From Macrothele yani (taxonomy: Eukaryota; Arthropoda; Arachnida; Araneae; Macrothelidae): DNA of 64,000 nt. Below the pieces are notes generated by a model that did not search any database, had not been told where the DNA came from, and saw nothing but the letters and a program-made list of their open reading frames with translations. The stretch lies in the NCBI GenBank assembly GCA_039090855.1, contig CM077005.1, positions 71,730,607 through 71,794,606 on the forward strand. The letters are read 5' to 3'. The translations under genes were made by a program, and so were the position numbers. Positions 32,609 through 43,659 of the stretch are shown here, in pieces (within the stretch, counting starts at the first letter, position 1; the number at the start of each line of letters is the position of its first letter).

Positions 32609-34711
32609 CACATTCTCTCACCTCATCAGAGTGGATTTCGGAAATTCCGATCCACCTCAGATCATCATCTACGCCTTGAGACGTCTGTCAGAGAGGCGTT
32701 TGTCCGGCGTCAGCACATGGTCTCCGTGTTCTTCGATATGGAGAAAGCTTACGACCGCACCTGGAGATACGGCGTTCTCCGTGATCTGCACGAGTGCGGA
32801 TTGCGGGGAAACCTACCATCTTTCATCGCCGGATTTCTCCAGGACCGGAGTTTCCGTGTGCGCGTCGGGTCGACCCTCTCTGCGTTATACCCACAAGAGC
32901 AGGGTGTCCCTCAAGGCTCCATTCTTTCTGTGACATTGTTCATCCTTCGTGTTAATCATCTTTTCACCCTACTTCCTCCGACGGTCCGTGGCACCATGTA
33001 CGTGGATGATCTGCAGATCTCCTGCGCGTCTGTCAACATGCGCACTATTGAGCGGCAGCTGCCGACGGCCATTAATAAGATCTCTACCTGGGCCTCCCAC
33101 AATGGATTTGGCTTCTCGACCCAGAATACCGTTTGCGTGCATTTTTGCCGCAAACGGGGCCTTCACCCTGACCCCAGCCTCCGTCTGGGGTGTTCTACCA
33201 TCCCTGTGGTGTCAGAAGTCAAGTTCCTTGGGCTAACATTTGACCGGGCACTCACCTTCCGACCTCACATCCAGTCTTTAAAGGTGCAGTGCACGAAGTC
33301 ATTGAGTATCCTGAAGGTCCTCTCTCGAACATCTTGGGGGGCTGACAGGTGCTCAATGCTTCGCATTTACCATTCTCTGATTCGGTCAAAGTTAGACTTC
33401 GGTTGCATAACGTACGGTTCGGCACGTCCTTCCGTGTTGCGGCCTCTGGATCCTGTCCATCACCAGGCTCTGCGGCTATGCACTGGTGCTTTCCGTACCT
33501 CTCCCGTGCATAGCCTGTATGTCGAGGCCCATGAACCGCCGTTGTGCATCCGACGTAAGCAGCTGTCTCTTCAATTCTTCACCAAGTTGAAGTCTCTTCC
33601 TGATCATCCACTGCATGGTTCCATTTTCCAACCACAATGTGTCCGCCTATTCTCACACCGGCCTTCCTGTGTTCCGACGTTTGGGATTCGGTTGTCGACC
33701 TTGGTGCGCGATGCTGGTCTTGACTTGTCAAGGATTGGTTTGACCCGGTTCTACAATGAACCGCCTTGGCAGCCGGTTCAAGCAACAGCTGACCTTTCCC
33801 TTTGTGTGTGGCCAAAGTCTTCCACTCCTGCTCTGGTGTACCAGCGGCTCTTTGCCGAGATACTGTCTCTCTTCCCGGATTTCGTGCCTGTATTTACTGA
33901 CGGGTCGAAATCCGGTGAGGTTGTTGGATCCGCATTCGTGTGTGGCGATGCCTCCCATGCTGAGAGGCTTCCGCCTGAATCCACCGTCTTTTCGGCAGAG
34001 ATGCGTGCGGTACACCTCGCTTTGTGTCACATACAGTCTAGATCTCATCGTCGCGCTTTGATTTGCTCCGATTCCCAGTCCGTCATCCAAGTTTTATCTT
34101 CTCCGGAGGACACGGACTCTCCTGTCATCCGTGATGTCCGTCGTCTTCTTGGAACTTTGGAAGGTGCTGGATTCCTGGTCCGATTCTGTTGGGTTCCTGG
34201 CCATGTTGGGATCCGGGGTAACGAGCTGGCAGATCTTTCTGCCAGGTCTGTTTCCTCCATGTCGCCAGCTCGGCTGCCACTGTCTTTCCGAGATTATCGG
34301 CCGTTGATCCGGAAATTTGTTATGGATGAGTGGCAGTCCCTGTGGTCTCAGCAGGGCAGCAATAAACTCTATGCCATCAAACCACAGATCGGACTATGGC
34401 AGTCTAGTTTGCGGAAGAACCGTCGTGAGGAGGTTGTTCTTGCGCGTCTCCGCATTGGGCACTGTCGTTTTACTCACCGCTTTTTGCTGTGTGGCGAGAG
34501 TGTCCCGGTGTGTGAGGCGTGCAACTGTCGTCTCACTGTCCTTCATGTTTTGTGTACTTGTGTTCGGTTTTGTGATCATCGTTTTCGTCATTTTCACTCT
34601 CATCTGTTGGACGAAGGAGCAGCTACGCTGCAAACTATTATTGGTGAGGACTGCGATCTGTCCGCAGTGTTTTCCTTTTTTAAGGAAATTGACTTTTTTA
34701 ACCTACTCTAG
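32609..34711 (+). pseudogene. LINE A ORF2, reverse transcriptase core, RNase H and C-terminal Cys/His motif
   Basis: Continuation of LINE A ORF2 after LINE B, starting in the duplicated HILSP codons and open to the stop at 34709-34711. Reverse transcriptase: HQSGFRK (about 32624), FFDMEKAYDRTW (about 32728-32765), GVPQGSILS (about 32905) and the YVDD site (about 32999-33010). RNase H: TDGSK (about 33897), SAEM (about 33995), CSDSQSV (about 34067) and GHVGIRGNELAD (about 34200-34235), giving the D-E-D-D set. A Cys/His cluster CEACNCRLTVLHVLCTC (about 34510-34560) follows. The two ORF2 halves are in register, so no other frameshift is implied. Confidence 0.88.
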
Positions 34712-34878
34712 TTTTTACCGTATTCATTTCCATCTTTCATTTTTACCGCTTCATCCTGGTTTTAACCTTGTGTACGTGTTTTATTGATTTTGTTGTCTTT
34801 TGATGTCTTATGTTTGGCGCTCTTTGGCCAACCCTGGCCCTTGCGCCATTAAAATCTACTTACCTACCTACCTACCTA

Positions 34879-35402
34879 CCTCTACCGTTCGGATGGCAGG
34901 GTTTGGGTTTGGCGTCTGCCTTTAGAACGCCTCCTGCCGGAATGTATTGTGCCGACTGTGAAGTTCGGCGGCGGTGGAATTATGCTATGGGGGTATTTCT
35001 TCTGGTATGGCACGGGACCCTTGGTCGCAATTTCTGGTAGACTCAACGCCGAGACCTACTGCACCATTTTGGGTGACCATCCGCTTCCTACGTTGTGGCA
35101 GTTTTACGGGGTGGACCCATGTTACTTTCAGGATGACAATGCCACGTGTCATGTTGCGAGGTCCACCCTGGTTTGGTATGGTGACAATGGGGTTAATCGA
35201 ATGGACTGGCCTGCGCGGAGCCGGACCTTAACCCTATCGAGCACCTCTGGGATGAGTTGGAGCGTCGACTTAACGGATGCCCCCACTGTCCGAAATCGGT
35301 GAAGGAACTGACCTGTCTTCTCCAAGCCGAGTGGAAGAAAATACCGCTAGCCGTCGTACAACGCCTGGTTGAGAGTATGCCCTGGAGGGTCGCAGCTGTA
35401 AT
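34879..35402 (+). pseudogene. Tc1 transposase copy 2, C-terminal part
   Basis: Resumes at LYRSDGRVWVWRLP, then GGGGIMLWG and QDDNATCHVARS with the second catalytic Asp (about 35130-35160). A one-base loss at about 35220 (GAGCCGGACC in place of GAGCCCGGACC in copy 1) shifts the frame just before the third catalytic residue. Confidence 0.88.
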
Positions 35403-35499
35403 CGCCGCTCGCGGAGGCTCCACCAACAATTGAAGGTGAGTAAACTTCGTTTTCCTTTGCTATCACAGGTGTCCAATTACTTGTTGGTAGATAGTTGAA

Positions 35500-36430
35500 G
35501 TACCCAAGTTATGCCTTTTTTTAAAATGCGGAGCAATCAGAAGTCACGTGGTGACAATTCCGGACTATATACGGGTTGAGGCATCACCTTAGTATTCATT
35601 TTCTTCAAATAAGAAACGACAGAACAGACCGTGTGCGGCCTTGCATTATCGTGGTGTAACACTAATTTCTTTTTCAGATGTGGTCGTTTTGTTGTCACAT
35701 GTTTCTGCAGCACTGTTTGTAGTAGTCGGCATTTATTGTAGTTTTTGGAGGAACAAAGTGTTGACAGATCATACTTTGACAATCAAAGAACGAAAGAAAC
35801 ATTGCCTTTCCCGCTGATTTTGATTGGCGAACTTTTTTCGCTTTAGTCGACGACGACGATTACCAAACATAGCTTTCTGTTTTGGTGTGTGGATCAAAAT
35901 AGTGTAGCCAAGTGTCGTCGCCTGTAATAATCCGTTTCATGGCTCTTGGATCTTCGTTTATCTTTTATTTTAACTGTTGGCAAACCTCAACTAGACGATC
36001 CATTTGTTCCTTTGTCAAGAAATGGGGAACCCAAGTTGAACAAACTCGTTTCATGCTCAAATGATCTGTTAAAATTCCGTGAATTGATGATTTTGAAATG
36101 TGAACTATATCTTCGATATCTCTAATTGATAGGTGTCAATCTTCCCGTATAATAACACCTATTGTATTGATGTTTACCTCTTTACACAGATTGAAGGTCT
36201 TCCTCCATGCGCGATAAAAGCAGCCGACTCAAAATCATCCATGAATTTTTATGCCGTCTGTAAATTGTTTTCCTAGACATTTTTCAGTCTTTATAAGCCT
36301 CTTGCACAAGACAGAAAGTCTCTCCGACAGACATCTTAAGTCGACAGCAAAATTTAAGAGCGCATCTTTGCTGCTCTTTCACATCAATTTTTTAGAAAAA
36401 TTATAGCGCGAAAACACTTCTTAAGGATTC
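35500..36430 (-). pseudogene. mariner-type transposase relic (DD34D)
   Basis: Minus-strand relic. Near 36230-36400 it reads the helix-turn-helix form QQRCALKFCCRLKMSVGETF then VQEAYKD. Near 35860-35940 is RIITGDDTWLHYFDPHTKT with the first catalytic Asp. Near 35640-35665 is LHHDNARPHT with the second. SPELSPRDF gives the third Asp 34 residues later, so DD34D as in mariner. Several stops and frameshifts intervene. The C-terminal end is cut off at the junction with the Tc1 element at ~35497. No terminal inverted repeats were identified. Confidence 0.82.
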
Positions 36431-37340
36431 ACCAAACAAACGCTTATTAAACTGCGCACTACCGATGACGTATGCATGTTAAACAGGCGTGGCCGGGTGC
36501 TATGGTTACTACAGCGACTACCGTTTTTCGAGACTCGTGCCAAGGTCGAACGCGGTGCTGCACATTTTTTTTATAAAATCATTCTTTGTTGTTTTGGGAC
36601 AAGCTATGTACTTCACTGCAGTAATGCGGATGGAGAATAATGCTAATTATTTCCATCGGATGCAGAAAAAAATTCATAGCTTTTTACATTATTCATCTAG
36701 CAGGTTTTTTCGCTCTGTATTTTATGTTTATTTATATAAGCTTTCTCGAAAAATAAGAATAATTCGAAGTTTTAAGGCAATCTGCAGATTAGCTCAGTAC
36801 AGAAATGAAAAATATCGTAATGAATTGTGGAAAGCGGAAGTAATTTTAGGTTTTCCAGATAGAAAACGTGTACACCAATCGTTTCGACGAAGCTGGGTTT
36901 TGCCGCTCTCTCTGGAATTAAAAGCAAATAACTTTTAATTCCAGAGAGAGCGGAGTTTCAGTTAATACATACTGGCATCAGCAAAGAGACTTGTTTAAAC
37001 CAGCTGAAATTGCTCTCACAAAAGATTATGTGATGAAATAAAGTTTAGAACGAGAGTCTATTTTTCTTTCTAGCGTTATTTCGCTGTTTCCTAAAAGAAC
37101 TTAAAATGTTAAGAGATTATCATGTAAAAGTAACAATCAAACCTCTTACAAATATCAAAAAATGAAATCATAAAAGGAAGGTCGACATCTTTGTAAATCT
37201 GTGTCTACAGTCGCTCGCTCGCCTTTTTGAAAACAATAATATGGGAAAACATAAAATATGGAATTCTCTAATAGCGTAGGGAAGAGACGTAAAACTCTTA
37301 ACTAAAAAATGAATGAAAGTCACGATTGATCAATATATGA
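36431..37340. other. No gene recognised; one 149-codon frame and a perfect hairpin
   Basis: A plus-strand frame at 36489-36938 has no recognisable domain and an ordinary AT-rich composition. It ends inside a perfect inverted repeat (36903-36953). I do not call it a gene. Confidence 0.4.
36903..36953. repeat. Perfect 22-bp inverted repeat with 7-base loop
   Basis: Arm 36903-36924 (starts CCGCTCTCTCTGG) and arm 36932-36953 are exact reverse complements, separated by CAAATAA. Confidence 0.85.
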
Positions 37341-37369
37341 CACACACACACACTCACACACATACACAA
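37341..37369 (+). repeat. (AC)n microsatellite
   Basis: Interrupted CA dinucleotide run. Confidence 0.8.
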
Positions 37370-37450
37370 GCGCAGTAGTTCTTTACTTACATCAAACAGA
37401 AGTCATCGCTCTTTCCACGTTTATAAGTGAGTCATGGAAAAATTCTCATC

Positions 37451-37523
37451 GGCTGCCACCGGGAATCGAACCCAGTGTCTTCCAGTTACGCACCGGATAT
37501 GCTACCACTGCACCACAGCGGCC
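37451..37523 (-). tRNA. tRNA-like sequence in left arm of foldback element
   Basis: On the minus strand: acceptor GGCCGCT/GGCAGCC with one mismatch, A box TGGTGCAGTGG, anticodon stem TCCGG/CTGGA with loop TGCGTAA, and T arm CTGGG-TTCGATT-CCCGG (B box GGTTCGATTCC). The loop would read CGU but position 33 is G and not U, which argues against a working tRNA. Confidence 0.55.
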
Positions 37524-37824
37524 TCGAATTCTCCAGACTCACATACGACAAACTGCCAAACCACATGGCAAGTTGCTTCTTGGAGCCCCGCACAATACTG
37601 GGGATTCACCAAAGATGGTAAACAGCAACTGAACAAATAACTTGTGTGTATTTATTATTCATTCGCCTCCTAATTACCTGTTCAGTTGCTGTTTACCCTC
37701 TTTGGTGAATCCCCAGCATTTTGCGGGGTCCCAAGGAACAACCTACCCTGTGGTTTGGAAGTTTGTCGTATGTGTCGTCTGGAGAAATCGAGGCCGCCGT
37801 GGTCAGTTGGTAGCATGTCCGGTG

Positions 37825-40800
37825 CACCGGATATGCTACCACTGCACCACAGCAGCCTCGATTGCACCACAGAGCCTCGATTTTGCGGGGCCCCAAGAAG
37901 CAACCTACCCTGTGGTTTGGAAGTTTGTCGTATGTGAGTCTGGAGAAATCGAGGCCGCCGTGGTCAGTTGGTATCATGTCCGGTGCACCGGATATGCTAC
38001 CACTGCACCACAGCAGCCTCGATTGCACCACAGAGCCTCGATTTTGCGGGGCCCCAAGAAGCAACCTACCCTGTGGTTTGGAAGTTTGTCGTATGTGAGT
38101 CTGGAGAAATCGAGGCCGCCGTGGTCAGTTGGTATCATGTCCGGTGCACCGGATATGCTACCACTGCACCACAGCAGCCTCGATTGCACCACAGAGCCTC
38201 GATTTTGCGGGGCCCCAAGAAGCAACCTACCCTGTGGTTTGGAAGTTTGTCGTATGTGAGTCTGGAGAAATCGAGGCCGCCGTGGTCAGTTGGTATCATG
38301 TCCGGTGCACCGGATATGCTACCACTGCACCACAGCAGCCTCGATTGCACCACAGAGCCTCGATTTTGCGATGCCCCAAGAAGCAACCTACCCTGTGGTT
38401 TGGAAGTTTGTCGTATGTGAGTCTGGAGAAATCGAGGCCGCCGTGGTCAGTTGGTATCATGTCCGGTGCACCGGATATGCTACCACTGCACCACAGCAGC
38501 CTCGATTGCACCACAGAGCCTCGATTTTGCGGGGCCCCAAGAAGCAACCTACCCTGTGGTTTGGAAGTTTGTCGTATGTGAGTCTGGAGAAATCGAGGCC
38601 GCCGTGGTCAGTTGGTATCATGTCCGGTGCACCGGATATGCTACCACTGCACCACAGCAGCCTCGATTGCACCACAGAGTCTCGATTTTGCGGGGCCCCA
38701 AGAAGCAACCTACCCTGTGGTTTGGAAGTTTGTCGTATGTGAGTCTGGAGAAATCGAGGCCGCCGTGGTCAGTTGGTATCATGTCCGGTGCACCGGATAT
38801 GCTACCACTGCACCACAGCAGCCTCGATTGCACCACAGAGCCTCGACTTTGCGGGGCCCCAAGAAGCAACCTACCCTGTGGTTTGGAAGTTTGTCGTATG
38901 TTAGTCTGGAGAAATCGAGGCCGCCGTGGTCAGTTGGTAGCATGTCCGGTGCACCGGATATGCTACCACTGCACCACAGCAGCCTCGATTGCACCACAGA
39001 GCCTCGATTTTGCGGGGCCCCAAGAAGCAACCTACCCTGTGGTTTGGAAGTTTGTCGTATGTGAGTCTGGAGAAATCGAGGCCGCCGTGGTCAGTTGGTA
39101 GCATGTCCGGTGCACCGGATATGCTACCACTGCACCACAGCAGCCTCGATTGCACCACAGAGCCTCGATTTTGCGGGGCCCCAGGAAGCAACCTACCCTG
39201 TGGTTTGGAAGTTTGTCGTATGTGAGTCTGGAGAAATCGAGGCCGCCGTGGTCAGTTGGTATCATGTCCGGTGCACCGGATATGCTACCACTGCAATACA
39301 GCAGCCTCGATTGCACCACAGAGCCTCGATTTTGCGGGGCCCCAAGAAGCAACCTACCCTGTGGTTTGGAAGTTTGTCGTATGTGAGTCTGGAGAAATCG
39401 AGGCCGCCGTGGTCAGTTGGTATCATGTCCGGTGCACCGGATATGCTACCACTGCACCACAGCAGCCTCGATTGCACCACAGAGCCTCGATTTTGCGGGG
39501 CCCCAAGAAGCAACCTACCCTGTGGTTTGGAAGTTTGTCGTATGTTAGTCTGGAGAAATCGAGGCCGCCGTGGTCAGTTGGTATCATGTCCGGTGCACCG
39601 GATATGCTACCACTGCACCACAGCAGCCTCGATTGCACCACAGAGCCTCGATTTTGCGGGGCCCCAAGAAGCAACCTACCCTGTGGTTTGGAAGTTTGTC
39701 GTATGTTAGTCTGGAGAAATCGAGGCCGCCGTGGTCAGTTGGTAGCATGTCCGGTGCACCGGATATGCTACCACTGCACCACAGCAGCCTCGATTGCACC
39801 ACAGAGCCTCGATTTTGCGGGACCCCAAGAAGCAACCTACCCTGTGGTTTGGAAGTTTGTCGTATGTGAGTCTGGAGAAATCGAGGCCGCCGTGGTCAGT
39901 TGGTAGCATGTCCGGTGCACCGGATATGCTACCACTGCACCACAGCAGCCTCGATTGCACCACAGAGCCTCGATTTTGCGGGGCCCCAAGAAGCAACCTA
40001 CCCTGTGGTTTGGAAGTTTGTCGTATGTGAGTCTGGAGAAATCGAGGCCGCCGTGGTCAGTTGGTATCATGTCCGGTGCACCGGATATGGTACCACTGCA
40101 CCACAGCAGCCTCGATTGCACCACAGAGCCTCGATTTTGCGGGGCCCCAAGAAGCAACCTACCCTGTGGTTTGGAAGTTTGTCGTATGTGAGTCTGGAGA
40201 AATCGAGGCCGCCGTGGTCAGTTGGTATCATGTCCGGTGCACCGGATATGCTACCACTGCACCACAGCAGCCTCGATTGCAACACAGAGCCTCGATTTTG
40301 CGGGGCCCCAAGAAGCAACCTACCCTGTGGTTTGGAAGTTTGTCGTATGTGAGTCTGGAGAAATCGAGGCCGCCGTGGTCAGTTGGTATCATGTCCGGTG
40401 CACCGGATATGCTACCACTGCACCACAGCAGCCTCGATTGCACCACAGAGCCTCGATTTTGCGGGGCCCCAAGAAGCAACCTACCCTGTGGTTTGGAAGT
40501 TTGTCGTATGTTAGTCTGGAGAAATCGAGGCCGCCGTGGTCAGTTGGTAGCATGTCCGGTGCACCGGATATGCTACCACTGCACCACAGCAGCCTCGATT
40601 GCACCACAGAGCCTCGATTTTGCGGGGCCCCAAGAAGCAACCTACCCTGTGGTTTGGAAGTTTGTCGTATGTTAGTCTGGAGAAATCGAGGCCGCCGTGG
40701 TCAGTTGGTATCATGTCCGGTGCACCGGATATGCTACCACTGCACCACAGCAGCCTCGATTGCACCACAGAGCCTCGATTTTGCGGGGCCCCAAGAAGCA

Positions 40801-43620
40801 ACCTACCCTGTGGTTTGGAAGTTTGTCGTATGTGAGTCTGGAGAAATCGAGGCCGCCGTGGTCAGTTGGTATCATGTCCGGTGCACCGGATATGGTACCA
40901 CTGCACCACAGCAGCCTCGATTGCACCACAGAGCCTCGATTTTGCGGGGCCCCAAGAAGCAACCTACCCTGTGGTTTGGAAGTTTGTCGTATGTGAGTCT
41001 GGAGAAATCGAGGCCGCCGTGGTCAGTTGGTATCATGTCCGGTGCACCGGATATGCTACCACTGCACCACAGCAGCCTCGATTGCACCACAGAGCCTCGA
41101 TTTTGCGGGGCCCCAGGAAGCAACCTACCCTGTGGTTTGGAAGTTTGTCGTATGTGAGTCTGGAGAAATCGAGGCCGCCGTGGTCAGTTGGTATCATGTC
41201 CGGTGCACCGGATATGCTACCACTGCAATACAGCAGCCTCGATTGCACCACAGAGCCTCGATTTTGCGGGGCCCCAAGAAGCAACCTACCCTGTGGTTTG
41301 GAAGTTTGTCGTATGTGAGTCTGGAGAAATCGAGGCCGCCGTGGTCAGTTGGTATCATGTCCGGTGCACCGGATATGCTACCACTGCACCACAGCAGCCT
41401 CGATTGCACCACAGAGCCTCGATTTTGCGGGGCCCCAAGAAGCAACCTACCCTGTGGTTTGGAAGTTTGTCGTATGTTAGTCTGGAGAAATCGAGGCCGC
41501 CGTGGTCAGTTGGTATCATGTCCGGTGCACCGGATATGCTACCACTGCACCACAGCAGCCTCGATTGCACCACAGAGCCTCGATTTTGCGGGGCCCCAAG
41601 AAGCAACCTACCCTGTGGTTTGGAAGTTTGTCGTATGTTAGTCTGGAGAAATCGAGGCCGCCGTGGTCAGTTGGTAGCATGTCCGGTGCACCGGATATGC
41701 TACCACTGCACCACAGCAGCCTCGATTGCACCACAGAGCCTCGATTTTGCGGGACCCCAAGAAGCAACCTACCCTGTGGTTTGGAAGTTTGTCGTATGTG
41801 AGTCTGGAGAAATCGAGGCCGCCGTGGTCAGTTGGTAGCATGTCCGGTGCACCGGATATGCTACCACTGCACCACAGCAGCCTCGATTGCACCACAGAGC
41901 CTCGATTTTGCGGGGCCCCAAGAAGCAACCTACCCTGTGGTTTGGAAGTTTGTCGTATGTGAGTCTGGAGAAATCGAGGCCGCCGTGGTCAGTTGGTATC
42001 ATGTCCGGTGCACCGGATATGCTACCACTGCACCACAGCAGCCTCGATTGCAACACAGAGCCTCGATTTTGCGGGGCCCCAAGAAGCAACCTACCCTGTG
42101 GTTTGGAAGTTTGTCGTATGTGAGTCTGGAGAAATCGAGGCCGCCGTGGTCAGTTGGTATCATGTCCGGTGCACCGGATATGCTACCACTGCACCACAGC
42201 AGCCTCGATTGCACCACAGAGCCTCGATTTTGCGGGGCCCCAAGAAGCAACCTACCCTGTGGTTTGGAAGTTTGTCGTATGTTAGTCTGGAGAAATCGAG
42301 GCCGCCGTGGTCAGTTGGTAGCATGTCCGGTGCACCGGATATGCTACCACTGCACCACAGCAGCCTCGATTGCACCACAGAGCCTCGATTTTGCGGGGCC
42401 CCAAGAAGCAACCTACCCTGTGGTTTGGAAGTTTGTCGTATGTTAGTCTGGAGAAATCGAGGCCGCCGTGGTCAGTTGGTATCATGTCCGGTGCACCGGA
42501 TATGCTACCACTGCACCACAGCAGCCTCGATTGCACCACAGAGCCTCGATTTTGCGGGGCCCCAAGAAGCAACCTACCCTGTGGTTTGGAAGTTTGTCGT
42601 ATGTGAGTCTGGAGAAATCGAGGCCGCCGTGGTCAGTTGGTATCATGTCCGGTGCACCGGATATGCTACCACTGCACCACAGCAGCCTCGATTGCACCAC
42701 AGAGCCTCGATTTTGCGGGGCCCCAAGAAGCAACCTACCCTGTGGTTTGGAAGTTTGTCGTATGTGAGTCTGGAGAAATCGAGGCCGCCGTGGTCAGTTG
42801 GTATCATGTCCGGTGCACCGGATATGCTACCACTGCACCACAGCAGCCTCGATTGCACCACAGAGCCTCGATTTTGCGGGGCCCCAAGAAGCAACCTACC
42901 CTGTGGTTTGGAAGTTTGTCGTATGTTAGTCTGGAGAAATCGAGGCCGCCGTGGTCAGTTGGTAGCATGTTCGGTGCACCGGATATGCTACCACTGCACC
43001 ACAGCAGCCTCGATTGCACCACAGAGCCTCGATTTTGCGGGGCCCCAAGAAGCAACCTACCCTGTGGTTTGGAAGTTTGTCGTATGTTAGTCTGGAGAAA
43101 TCGAGGCCGCCGTGGTCAGTTGGTATCATGTCCGGTGCACCGGATATGCTACCACTGCACCACAGCAGCCTCGATTGCACCACAGAGCCTCGATTTTGCG
43201 GGGCCCCAAGAAGCAACCTACCCTGTGGTTTGGAAGTTTGTCGTATGTTAGTCTGGAGAAATCGAGGCCGCCGTGGTCAGTTGGTAGCATGTCCGGTGCA
43301 CCGGATATGCTACCACTGCACCACAGCAGCCTCGATTGCACCACAGAGCCTCGATTTTGCGGGGCCCCAAGAAGCAACCTACCCTGTGGTTTGGAAGTTT
43401 GTCGTATGTGAGTCTGGAGAAATCGAGGTCGCCGTGGTCAGTTGGTATCATGTCCGGTGCACCGGATATGCTACCACTGCACCACAGCAGCCTCGATTGC
43501 ACCACAGAGCCTCGATTTTGCGGGGCCCTAAGAAGCAACCTACCCTGTGGTTTGGAAGTTTGTCGTATGTGAGTCTGGAGAAATCGAGGCCGCCGTGGTC
43601 AGTTGGTAGCATGTCCGGTG
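37825..43620. repeat. 161-bp satellite array, exactly 36 units
   Basis: The junction TCCGGTG|CACCGGA first occurs at 37818. The equivalent TCCGGTG before the right tRNA 3' half is at 43614. The distance is 5,796 = 36 x 161, so there is no net insertion or deletion. Each unit holds a plus-strand tRNA 5' half, fused head-to-head to a minus-strand tRNA 5' half, followed by arm sequence containing TGCGGGGCCCCAAGAAGC and GGTTTGGAAG. Units differ by scattered single bases. Long open frames here are artefacts. Confidence 0.95.
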
Positions 43621-43659
43621 CGTAACTGGAAGACCCTGGGTTCGATACCGGTGGCGGCC
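43588..43659 (+). tRNA. tRNA-like sequence in right arm of foldback element
   Basis: Acceptor GGCCGCC/GGCGGCC pairs perfectly over 7 bp. Anticodon stem TCCGG/CTGGA with loop TGCGTAA. B box GGTTCGATACC. The D arm differs from the left copy (TGGTCAGTTGG), which weakens the A box. The 5' half belongs to the last satellite unit and the 3' half lies outside the array. Confidence 0.55.

Larger units (their letters stand above)
22994..34878 (+). mobile_element. I-clade LINE A, full length but split by LINE B
   Basis: 5' part 22994-26685 and 3' part 32621-34878. Order: ~796-bp 5' leader, ORF1 with CCHC knuckles, ORF2 with endonuclease, reverse transcriptase and RNase H, a ~150-bp 3' UTR and a tail of (TACC)n at 34859-34878. 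RNase H in ORF2 and a simple-repeat tail fit the I superfamily. The clade within it (I, Nimb, Loa or other) is not settled by eye. It inserted into the Tc1 gene with the target duplication CCTCTACCGTT. Its only coding defects seen are LINE B and a CTG in place of the ORF2 start codon. Confidence 0.88.
22383..35495 (+). mobile_element. Tc1-type transposon copy 2, split by an 11.9-kb LINE nest
   Basis: The left part, 22383-22993, begins with the family's terminal repeat (CACTATCTACTAACAAGTAA, preceded by TA). The right part, 34879-35495, ends in the opposite repeat, but the final base and the TA are altered (AGATAGTTGA in place of AGATAGTGTA). Between them lies LINE A, with LINE B inside it. 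The sequence CCTCTACCGTT of the transposase gene is present on both sides of the insert (22983-22993 and 34879-34889). Before the insertion this copy was about 1.2 kb, like copy 1. Confidence 0.9.

Noticed and set aside
36489..36938. 149-codon plus-strand frame as a host gene
   Set aside because: No recognisable domain or start context, and it ends within a perfect inverted repeat beside a mariner relic.
37825..43620. CRISPR array
   Set aside because: Units are contiguous repeats with no variable spacers, no cas genes, and the setting is an animal genome full of eukaryotic transposons.
37642..43625. Long open frames in the 161-bp array (up to 365 codons at 41993-43090, 311 at 40222-41157)
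   Set aside because: 161 is not a multiple of three, so these frames read the same DNA in all three phases. A G/T variant (GTATGTGAG versus GTATGTTAG) merely moves the stop between frames. No domain is present.
37451..43659. Functional tRNA genes (CGT anticodon would give Thr)
   Set aside because: Position 33 is G and not U, the left acceptor has a mismatch, the right T arm is disrupted, and both lie in arms of a repeat element.
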